Positions 15,451 to 22,374 of a DNA stretch of 24,734 nucleotides are shown here, in pieces. This stretch comes from Bacillota bacterium (GTDB lineage Bacteria > Bacillota > Clostridia > Lachnospirales > Lachnospiraceae). The notes beneath the pieces were generated by a model. The model saw only the letters and a list, made by a program, of their open reading frames with translations, made no database searches and was not told the origin of the DNA. Location of the stretch: positions 1 to 24,734 of the forward strand of contig JAEWSD010000035.1 in assembly GCA_023398615.1 (NCBI GenBank), written 5' to 3'. How positions within the stretch are numbered: the stretch's first letter is position 1; each line of letters begins with the position of its first letter. A program made the position numbers and the translations under genes.

Positions 15451-16286
15451 AAAAGAAAAAGGTAAAAAGGATTCTGCTGTATCTTTTTCTGATACTGGTT
15501 ACCGTATTTATGATTTACCCAATAGTATGGTTATTTTTTGGATCCTTTAAATCCAATGCCGAGATATTCGGAACAGCAGATTTATTGCCTACTAACTGGA
15601 GTTTGGAAGCCTTTAAAGAGGGATGGAAAAAGGCAGGCGGTTATACGTTTACATTATTCTTTAAGAACTCTTTCCTGCTGGTTGTCCCTACGGTACTGTG
15701 CACTATTGTATCAAGCACATTGGTTGCATTTGGCTTTGCAAGGTTCAATTTCCCGTTCAAGAAGCTTTTGTTTGGGATGATGATAGCGACCCTGATGCTG
15801 CCGAATGCAGTACTGATCATACCGCGGTATCTTTTATTCAGGAATTTAAGCTGGCTTAACGGCTATAAACCGTTTATTGTACCGGCAGCTCTTGCAACCT
15901 CAGGGTTCTTTAACTATCTGCTGATTCAATTTTTCAGGGGAATACCGAGGGAGCTGGATGAGTCGGCCAAGATAGACGGCTGCAATTCCCTGCAGATATT
16001 GCTCTACATTCTGGCGCCGTTAATGAAACCGGCAATCGTTTCCGTAACGATATTTCAGTTTATCTGGACCTGGAACGATTTTTTCAATTCTATGATTTAT
16101 ATAAACAGTACCGATAAATTTACGGTATCACTTGGACTCAGATTGGCGATAGACAGTTCTGCGGCTACAAATTACAGCGAAGTTTTGGCTATGGCAGTAC
16201 TTGCCATTGTTCCCTGTATTCTGATCTATATATTTGCACAGGAATATTTCGTGGAAGGGGTTGCAACCACAGGCTTAAAGGGATAG
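15447..16286 (+). CDS. Sugar ABC transporter permease, MalG/UgpE type
   Basis: This partner permease is 279 residues. The EAA loop ELDESAKIDGCNSLQILLYI is near 170-190, and the C-terminal EGVATTGLKG matches the ending of the permease at 466-1329. The ribosome site GGAGGTGATC (15434-15443) is an almost full anti-16S match located inside the end of the previous gene. The next gene, a GH4 enzyme, follows after 56 bases with no evident terminator or promoter, so it should be cotranscribed. Confidence 0.95.
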   Translation: MKKKKVKRILLYLFLILVTVFMIYPIVWLFFGSFKSNAEIFGTADLLPTNWSLEAFKEGWKKAGGYTFTLFFKNSFLLVVPTVLCTIVSSTLVAFGFARFNFPFKKLLFGMMIATLMLPNAVLIIPRYLLFRNLSWLNGYKPFIVPAALATSGFFNYLLIQFFRGIPRELDESAKIDGCNSLQILLYILAPLMKPAIVSVTIFQFIWTWNDFFNSMIYINSTDKFTVSLGLRLAIDSSAATNYSEVLAMAVLAIVPCILIYIFAQEYFVEGVATTGLKG

Positions 16287-16342
16287 GAAAGTGAAATTGG
16301 CTGCTTGACGGCCGTAAAATATGGAAAGGCTGGCGATTTTAT

Positions 16343-17662
16343 ATGAAAAAATTTGCTTTTATCGGAGCGGGAAGCTATGTTTTTACCCGGAATTTAGTAA
16401 GGGATATCCTTACCTTCCCCGTATTCAAAGATTCAACAATTGCATTAATGGATATTAACGGGGAAAAGTTAAAATACGCCACAATGGCGGTGGAAAAGAT
16501 CATAAAGGCGGGAAATTATCCGGCAAAGGTTATTTCAACTATGGACCGGGTGGAAGCATTAAAGGATGCGGACGGGGTAATCAGTACGATCCGTGTCGGC
16601 GAAGTGGACGTATGGGGACGTGATACGGCAATCCCTATGAAATACGGTGTGGATCTGTGTGTAGGCGATACGCGCAGCGTATCCGGTATCTTCCGTACGT
16701 TAAGAACTCTGCCCGTTATGCTTGATATCTGCAAGGATATCGAAGAATATTGCCCGAATGCTGTTTTCTTAAATTATACCAATCCGATGGCAATGCTTTG
16801 CAGAGGAATGCAAAGCGAAACAAAGGTAAATGTAACCGGTTTGTGCCACAGTGTCCAGGGAACGGCTGAAATGCTGGCAAAATGGATTGGGGCGCCTGTG
16901 GATGAAGTTACCTATACCTGCGCAGGAATCAACCACCAGGCATGGTATATTGATTATAAATGGAATGGCAGGGACGCCTATCCGCTTATCCGGAAAGCCG
17001 TTGAAAAACCTGAGATTTATAATGAAGAAATCGTCAGGAATGAGATGTTTTTACATCTTGACTACTATGTAACGGAATCAAGCGGACATAACTCGGAGTA
17101 CAATGCATGGTTCAGAAAAAGACCGGATCTGATCGAGAAGTATTGCACACATGGTACGGGCTGGAATCCCGGAATTCATGATTTCTCCGTAAAGGGTTAC
17201 TTAAAAAGGGAGGACAGCTGGCGGAAGGAATTCCTGGAGTGGGCCGACCAGTCGGTCAACCTGGAACGCGGACATGAGTATGCGGCCTATATCTTCAATG
17301 CGATGATAGGCGACGGTACCATGTATAAGTTCAACGGAAATGTCCGGAACTTCGGGCTGATTGATAATCTTCCCGAGGGCTGCTGTGTCGAAGTGCCGGT
17401 TCTGGCGTCGAAAGGCGGCCTGGAGGCAATCCATGTCGGAGCTATTCCGGAGCATCTGGCAATCCTTAACAATACCAGCGCAAGGATTGAAGAACTGGCG
17501 GTGGAAGGGGCTCTCACAGGCGACCCGCAGAAGATATATCAGGCCTGCTATTTTGACCCGCTGGCATCTTCCGTACTCAGCCTTGCCGAGATCAAGAAGA
17601 TGGTACGCGAAATGTTTGAAGCAAATAAGGAATGGCTCCCGCAGTTTAATAAATTTGATTGA
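16343..17662 (+). CDS. GH4 family glycosidase, alpha-galactosidase (MelA)-like
   Basis: GH4 enzymes use NAD+ and a divalent metal, oxidising C3 of the sugar before eliminating the aglycone. The Rossmann start FAFIGAGSYVFTRNL is at residues 4-18. Metal and substrate residues include C168 (GLCHSVQGT) and H198 (GINHQAW), with NYTNPM at 144-149, all as in E. coli MelA. YVTESSGHNSEYNAWF and GCCVEVPVLASKGG also match MelA. A deviation is GDTRSVSG at 108-115, where the usual loop is GDTxGPGG or similar. Length 439 is close to MelA (451). It is cytoplasmic and should act on sugars imported by the adjacent permeases. Galactosidase is the best label; glucosidase or glucuronidase activities are known among GH4 relatives, so specificity is unproven. 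Confidence 0.9.
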   Translation: MKKFAFIGAGSYVFTRNLVRDILTFPVFKDSTIALMDINGEKLKYATMAVEKIIKAGNYPAKVISTMDRVEALKDADGVISTIRVGEVDVWGRDTAIPMKYGVDLCVGDTRSVSGIFRTLRTLPVMLDICKDIEEYCPNAVFLNYTNPMAMLCRGMQSETKVNVTGLCHSVQGTAEMLAKWIGAPVDEVTYTCAGINHQAWYIDYKWNGRDAYPLIRKAVEKPEIYNEEIVRNEMFLHLDYYVTESSGHNSEYNAWFRKRPDLIEKYCTHGTGWNPGIHDFSVKGYLKREDSWRKEFLEWADQSVNLERGHEYAAYIFNAMIGDGTMYKFNGNVRNFGLIDNLPEGCCVEVPVLASKGGLEAIHVGAIPEHLAILNNTSARIEELAVEGALTGDPQKIYQACYFDPLASSVLSLAEIKKMVREMFEANKEWLPQFNKFD

Positions 17663-17691
17663 TATCAATTCCAAGCAATGGAGGGCGGTTC

Positions 17692-18654
17692 ATGAAAGCA
17701 AAATGTGATGTGCTTTGCATAGGATTAACAAATATAAATATAATGATTTCGCCTGTTGATAAATCCGTATTTGACAGAGATGTTACGCTGGTCGAAGAGA
17801 TCATTACCGTACCCGGAGGAGATGCTACAAATGAAGCAATCGTACTGGCCCACCTTGGTGTGTCGGTACGCCTTCTGGCGAAGACCGGGCGGGATGCTTT
17901 CGGCAGGCAGATTTCTGCGGCTTTAAAGGAAAACGGCGTGGAAACGGATGCCCTGATACAAAGCAGGTATGATAGTACAAGTGTATGTGCGGTGCTGGTC
18001 AATCCGGATAAAAGCAGGAATTTTGCTTCCTTTCGGGGCGCTAATGAAACACTTCGGCTCTCCGATATCGATTTTAATTGGATAAAGCAGGCTAAAATTG
18101 TATGCATCGGGAGTATGTTTGCATTAAAAGGACTGGACGGCGACGGAGTTCTGGAAATCCTTGGATGCTGCCGAAAGGAAGGAATCATTACCGTTGCCGA
18201 TATGAAGGCGGATACCTATCACTTAGGGCCGCAGTCACTTACCAAAATATATCCGTATCTTGATTATTTCATGCCGAGCTATGAGGAAGCACTGTATCTG
18301 TCGGATAAGTCGGCTCCCGGTGAGATGGCGTCCTTCTTTAAACAGTCGGGATGCCGGAATGTCATTATTAAATTGGGAGAAAAGGGCTGCTACGTTGATA
18401 CGGAAGAGTTCAGCGGTATGATAAGCTCTTTCAATGTGAATACCGTGGATACGACAGGTGCAGGCGATAATTTTGTTGCAGGTTTTATTGCCGGGCTGTT
18501 GTTTGGTTTCAGTGTTAAAAGCTGTGCTATTTTCGGAAATGCGGTGGCGGCACTCAGCGTTCAAAAAATCGGTGCGATAACCGGTAACAGTTCGACGGAA
18601 CAGGTATTGCAGTTTTTGGGAAAGGAAAGACCGGAATGGTCGAAAGGAGAATAG
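17692..18654 (+). CDS. PfkB-family carbohydrate kinase (ribokinase-like)
   Basis: This is an ATP-dependent cytoplasmic sugar kinase, 320 residues. The first PfkB signature is around VPGGDATNEAIVLAHLG (40-57) and the second is DTTGAGDNFVAGFIAGL (around 256-272), with the catalytic Asp in GAGD. ATG 17692 is preceded by GGAGGG at 6 bases; longer in-frame starts lack such a site. It lies directly after the GH4 gene and one base before the second isomerase (18656), so it is part of operon B. In place and role it corresponds to the FGGY/DUF1537 kinases of region A: the kinase between the isomerase and the aldolase. The acceptor hydroxyl is unknown. Confidence 0.93.
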   Translation: MKAKCDVLCIGLTNINIMISPVDKSVFDRDVTLVEEIITVPGGDATNEAIVLAHLGVSVRLLAKTGRDAFGRQISAALKENGVETDALIQSRYDSTSVCAVLVNPDKSRNFASFRGANETLRLSDIDFNWIKQAKIVCIGSMFALKGLDGDGVLEILGCCRKEGIITVADMKADTYHLGPQSLTKIYPYLDYFMPSYEEALYLSDKSAPGEMASFFKQSGCRNVIIKLGEKGCYVDTEEFSGMISSFNVNTVDTTGAGDNFVAGFIAGLLFGFSVKSCAIFGNAVAALSVQKIGAITGNSSTEQVLQFLGKERPEWSKGE

Positions 18655-18655
18655 C

Positions 18656-20101
18656 ATGTGGAACTTGACGGACAGGAAACGAATTCGGCTTGGCTTTGCT
18701 CCGACCAGGCGTGTTTTAAATACACCGAAAGCATTTAATAAGGAAGAAGCAAAAAATATTAAGGATAAGATTGAAAGCAGATTAAAAGACTTTGATGATA
18801 TTGAGATCGTAAATCTCGATTTCCTGAATGAGGAAGGGCTTCTGTATGACACCAAGGATGCGGCCAGGGTGGCGGACAGGTTTATTCAGGAAAAGGTGGA
18901 TGCCGTTTTTACACCGCACTGCAATTTCGGAAGTGAGGAAGCCGTTGCTAAGGTAGCCCAGCTGGTCGGTAAGCCGGTTTTACTGTGGGGGCCGCGTGAT
19001 GACAGCCCCGACGAAGCCGGAGACAGGCTCCGGGATACCCAATGCGGCATGTTTGCCACAAGCAGGGTTTTGCGGCAGTTTCAAGTGAAATATACCTATA
19101 TAACAAATTGTGCCCTGGAGGATGAGAAGTTTGAACGGGGGTTCTTAAATTTTCTTGGAGCGGTATCTGTCGTAAAAGCAATGACACATCTGAGAATCGG
19201 TCAGATAGGTACCCGTCCGAACATATTCTGGAGCGTAAAAACGAATGAACTGGAATTAATGGAACGGTTCGGAATAGAGATCGTACCGGTTACGATGGTC
19301 GATCTGAATAATATGCTGAAAGCCAATCTGGAGGAAAAGCGGCAGGAAATAGAGCAGGAGGCCGCCAAATTGGCCAAAAGGTTTATCCGGTCAAAATTTA
19401 CGATGGAAAGTTGGCGGAATATGGCTAACCTTATTCTTACCATCCGAACCTGGGCGGAGGAGGAACAGTTATCCGCGGTTGCGGCGCAGTGCTGGAGGCC
19501 GATGGACAGCGTCGCCGGGGTAGCTCCCTGCCTGGCCTTCTCGGAGTTAACGGGCGCAGGGCTCCCGGTCATTTGTGAATCGGATATTCACGGCGCAATT
19601 TCCTCTGTTATTGCGTTAGCGGCTACAAGATGGAACAGCAGAACATTCCTTGCCGATCTTACGATACGGCATCCGTCCAACGATAATGCGGAGCTGTTAT
19701 GGCACTGCGGTGTATTCCCGTACTGTCTTGCCAGGGATACGGCTTCCGCTGTCGCAGAAAAGCATTTTAACAGGCAGAATCCGGCCGTAGGCCATTGGGA
19801 ACTTCAGCACGGGGACTTGACAATTATACGGTTTGACGGCTTGAGCAATGATTATTCCTGCCTGTTCGGGCATGCTCATGGGGTTGACGGGCCGGCAACC
19901 TTCGGCACCTATCTGTGGGCCGAGTTTGTAAACTGGCCGCAGTGGGAACGCAGGTTCATCGAAGGACCGTATATTCATCACTGCGTAGGTACATACGGAA
20001 AAGTTGCGCCTGTCATTTGGGAAGCATGCAAATATATCCCGAACTTAAAGGCGGACCCGGTAAGGCCTACGGAGGAGGAAATCGAGGAATATCTATTATA
20101 A
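18656..20101 (+). CDS. L-fucose/L-arabinose isomerase-like protein, copy 2
   Basis: This 481-residue paralogue of the protein at 7091-8506 has the same likely metal ligands E308 (ICESDIHGA), D334 (FLADLTIRH) and the C-terminal His pair in YIHHCVG. The shared segments FTPHCNFGSEEA, GKPVLLWGP, LRIGQIGTRP and AELLWHCG run through both copies, yet the N-terminal thirds and many surface positions differ, so this is an old or independently acquired duplicate rather than a fresh copy. A short acidic tail (PTEEEIEEYLL) is unique to this copy. AAGGAG is 6 bases before the ATG. It probably works with the PfkB kinase and the aldolase that follows 12 bases later. Confidence 0.9.
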   Translation: MWNLTDRKRIRLGFAPTRRVLNTPKAFNKEEAKNIKDKIESRLKDFDDIEIVNLDFLNEEGLLYDTKDAARVADRFIQEKVDAVFTPHCNFGSEEAVAKVAQLVGKPVLLWGPRDDSPDEAGDRLRDTQCGMFATSRVLRQFQVKYTYITNCALEDEKFERGFLNFLGAVSVVKAMTHLRIGQIGTRPNIFWSVKTNELELMERFGIEIVPVTMVDLNNMLKANLEEKRQEIEQEAAKLAKRFIRSKFTMESWRNMANLILTIRTWAEEEQLSAVAAQCWRPMDSVAGVAPCLAFSELTGAGLPVICESDIHGAISSVIALAATRWNSRTFLADLTIRHPSNDNAELLWHCGVFPYCLARDTASAVAEKHFNRQNPAVGHWELQHGDLTIIRFDGLSNDYSCLFGHAHGVDGPATFGTYLWAEFVNWPQWERRFIEGPYIHHCVGTYGKVAPVIWEACKYIPNLKADPVRPTEEEIEEYLL

Positions 20102-20113
20102 GGAGAAAATCAT

Positions 20114-20965
20114 ATGAGTAAATTATCGATAATGGAACAGTTAAAACTGGCGGATGAAGGCGGCTATGCAATTCCGCACTTCAATTACTCCGATATCTGG
20201 GATATGACGGCAATCGTACGTGCGGCGGAAGAGGAGCATTCTCCGGTAATCCTTGCTGGCGTACCAAAGGTCACCAACGCCCTTAGCATAGAGCTGATCG
20301 GCGCTATGGGGCGGGTGATGATGGAAACGGCCAAGGTGCCGGTTTACCACCATCTGGATCATTCCAACGATACCTCGATCTGCAAGGCGGCCGTTGATCA
20401 GGGCTATGCTACAGTTATGATCGACGGATCGAAGGAAACTTTGGAGTGCAATATCGAAATGGTTAAGGATGTCGTGAACTATGCCCATCCGAAAGGGATA
20501 CAGGTGGAAGGTGAGATCGGAAAGATCAAAGGGAATAACGCGGAAGGCAGGTATGACGGCGGTGATTTCCTGGTTAAGGTAAGCGAAGCCGTCAAATTGG
20601 TGGAAAGTACGGATGTGGATATCCTTGCGGTCGGAATCGGCACGGCACATGGGTTTTATGAAGGAAAGCCTGAAATTAATTTTAAGAGGCTGCAGGAGGT
20701 TAACGAGGCATTATCCCTGCCGCTTGTTCTGCACGGCGGTACGGGAATCCCCGAGGAGGATGTACGGCGTGCCATAAAGTGCGGCATTAACAAGGTGAAT
20801 GTGGGTACCATCATCAAGTATACCTATCTGTCGCATGTACAAAGCCTGTTGAATCAGAAAGGGCCTGCCATTCATACGATTGACCTGATGCTGCCCGTTG
20901 TGGAAGAGATCAAGGAAGAAGTAAAACGTTGGATCAGGGTGTGCATGTCAAACGGAAAGGCTTAG
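20114..20965 (+). CDS. Class II aldolase, KbaY/GatY/FbaA type, copy 2
   Basis: This zinc aldolase (283 residues) has D82, H83 (HHLDHS), H179 (IGTAHGF) and H207 (VLHGGTG), almost exactly the GatY/KbaY numbering. It shares long blocks with copy 1, for example VEGEIGKIKG and GGINKVNVGT-like GCGINKVNVGT segments, and both end in NGKA/DGKA. Residues around the active site differ in places (HFNYSDIWDM against MFNYTDLWDQ), which may reflect a different substrate. AAGGAG precedes the start. It likely produces DHAP and an aldehyde from the ketose phosphate made by the PfkB enzyme. Confidence 0.93.
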   Translation: MSKLSIMEQLKLADEGGYAIPHFNYSDIWDMTAIVRAAEEEHSPVILAGVPKVTNALSIELIGAMGRVMMETAKVPVYHHLDHSNDTSICKAAVDQGYATVMIDGSKETLECNIEMVKDVVNYAHPKGIQVEGEIGKIKGNNAEGRYDGGDFLVKVSEAVKLVESTDVDILAVGIGTAHGFYEGKPEINFKRLQEVNEALSLPLVLHGGTGIPEEDVRRAIKCGINKVNVGTIIKYTYLSHVQSLLNQKGPAIHTIDLMLPVVEEIKEEVKRWIRVCMSNGKA

Positions 20966-20975
20966 GGAAAGCGGC

Positions 20976-21467
20976 ATGAAAATATTACGTATCAACGGCT
21001 TAAGCCCGGAGCAATTTAAAAAATACGGCGAATATCATCAGATGCTGAATCCGGACGCGGAGCGTTTAGGTCCTCCTCCGGTCGAATTTTACCGTGATAT
21101 CTGCAGTGCGAATTTAAACGGTGCCTGCCCTTCCTTCTCGGTTACAAGGCTTACGAAACGTGCGCTTATCGCGGAAAAATTCGAATATCACAACAATACG
21201 GCGGAAGCCTTTCTCCCCCTGGACGGTGATATCATTGTCCACCTGGCGCCGGCGGGCCGTACCGGTCAGGTTCCGTATGACAAAATAGAAGCCTTTAGGA
21301 TACCAAAGGGTACAATGGCAGTCATAAAACCCGGTGTATGGCATGCGGCACCGTTTGCAGAGGATAAGGAAACCGTGCATGTACTTGTTGTTTTACCGGA
21401 GCGTACCTATGAAAATGACTGCAATGTCATGGCTTTTCCGGAAGAAGAGAAGCTTCAGTTAACATAG
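20976..21467 (+). CDS. AllA/DUF4867-like cupin-fold protein, copy 2
   Basis: This 163-residue paralogue of 9412-9912 has FEYHNNTAEAFLPLDGDIIV, KIEAFRIPKGTMAVIKPGVW and LVVLPERTYENDCNV at equivalent places. The initiation region has only a weak GGGAAAG. The strong conservation of the H/E-containing blocks between the copies suggests catalytic or binding roles. It closes the second isomerase-aldolase-cupin trio. The actual reaction is unknown; ureidoglycolate lyase is only the family name. Confidence 0.85.
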   Translation: MKILRINGLSPEQFKKYGEYHQMLNPDAERLGPPPVEFYRDICSANLNGACPSFSVTRLTKRALIAEKFEYHNNTAEAFLPLDGDIIVHLAPAGRTGQVPYDKIEAFRIPKGTMAVIKPGVWHAAPFAEDKETVHVLVVLPERTYENDCNVMAFPEEEKLQLT

Positions 21468-21487
21468 GATAATATTCCACTTGCAGG

Positions 21488-21642
21488 ACTCAAGTGTCAA
21501 AAGGCCAATTTAGTGTTCTGAATGAATGCCGGCGTATATATATTCAATTTAGCTGCCTTATCCTCGGCCGGTCGACGCAAAATCGAATATATACGCTGGT
21601 ATTCATAAGATGTACTTTGAATGGCCTTTTGACACTCGACTC
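21488..21642. mobile_element. MITE-like palindromic element with 8-bp target duplication
   Basis: A 155-bp element has long imperfect terminal inverted repeats: ACTCAAGTGTCAAAAGGCC at the left (21488-21506) against GACACTCGACTC-type sequence at the right, and the arms continue inward to GAATATATACGC near the centre, leaving a central loop of about 40 bases. Identical octamers CTTGCAGG flank it (21480-21487 and 21643-21650). No transposase is encoded. The octamer contains a palindromic TGCA core, so part of the repeat could be explained by the inverted-repeat symmetry alone. The family is not identified. Confidence 0.6.
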
Positions 21643-21677
21643 CTTGCAGGAAAACTGAATATACAGAAAAGAGGTTA

Positions 21678-21710
21678 GGTTGAAAGAAAAACACTTCCAA
21701 CCATTTTATT
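21678..21710 (+). terminator. Terminator-like hairpin before the RpiB-like gene
   Basis: GGTTGAAAG (21678-21686) pairs with CTTCCAACC (21694-21702) with one mismatch and a 7-base loop, followed by ATTTTATT. It may end the second trio's transcript. No clear promoter is visible for the next gene, so readthrough may be required. Confidence 0.42.
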
Positions 21711-21741
21711 AATCAAAAAATTGAAAGGCACGGGTGTTAAT

Positions 21742-22362
21742 ATGAAAATAGCGGTAATTAATGAAGGAAGTACGAAACATCATAACGGCGATGTGGTAAG
21801 AGCCTTAGAGAGCCTGAATCATGAGGTAATAAATCTTGGTATGAAAAATATCGACGGCGAGCCGGATTTAACCTATATGGAAACCGCCCTGCTGTCCGCC
21901 CTGGCGCTGAATCTGAAAGCGGTCGACTTTGTGGTAGGCGGCTGCGGGACAGGACAGGGCTATATGAATGCGGTACTGCAGTACCCGGGTATAGCGTGCG
22001 GTTTAATTACGGACCCGGTGGAGGCCTTTCTTTTTTCACAGGTGAATGCGGGCAACTGTATTTCCCTTCAGTTGAATAAGGGTTACGGCAAACTGGGCGG
22101 AGACTTGAATGTCTTATATATATTTGAAAAGTTATTTAACGATACCTATGGTGAAGGATACCCGGCAGCAAGGAAAGACATTCAGACAGGTGCCAGAAAA
22201 AGACTGGGAAAACTGTCGCTTTCCACACATTACGGCATGGAAGAAATCATCATGAAGATGGATCAGGAATTGGTACACCGCGCCTTAAGCTTTCCTGGCG
22301 TAAGGGAATTCCTGTCGGCCGCACCGGATTCGGAGCTTAAAAAAACTGTAAGTAAAATATGA
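21742..22362 (+). CDS. RpiB/LacA/LacB-family sugar-phosphate isomerase-like protein
   Basis: This 206-residue protein has the LacAB/RpiB fold: KIAVINEGS, then the characteristic GGCGTGQGYMNA (about residues 73-84), then GIACGLITDPVEAFLFSQVNAGNCISL. It is longer than RpiB (about 150) and has a C-terminal extension, which is typical for the 205-215-residue family often found beside fucose-isomerase-like genes in Clostridia. The ATG at 21742 was chosen over an upstream TTG that lacks a ribosome site; the site AAAGG is 13 bases away, so initiation may be weak. The transketolase gene follows 12 bases downstream. It probably isomerises a pentose or tetrose, perhaps a non-standard one. Confidence 0.85.
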   Translation: MKIAVINEGSTKHHNGDVVRALESLNHEVINLGMKNIDGEPDLTYMETALLSALALNLKAVDFVVGGCGTGQGYMNAVLQYPGIACGLITDPVEAFLFSQVNAGNCISLQLNKGYGKLGGDLNVLYIFEKLFNDTYGEGYPAARKDIQTGARKRLGKLSLSTHYGMEEIIMKMDQELVHRALSFPGVREFLSAAPDSELKKTVSKI

Positions 22363-22374
22363 TAGAGAAAGGTT

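Noticed and set aside
16305..16333. Promoter before the GH4 gene (TTGACG at 16305)
   Set aside because: There is no acceptable -10 at 16-18 bp; the gene is better explained as part of the operon starting at 13042.
17646..18855. Minus-strand open frames of about 180 and 206 codons
   Set aside because: They lie opposite the PfkB kinase and the start of the second isomerase, both with clear motifs, and show no recognisable domains.
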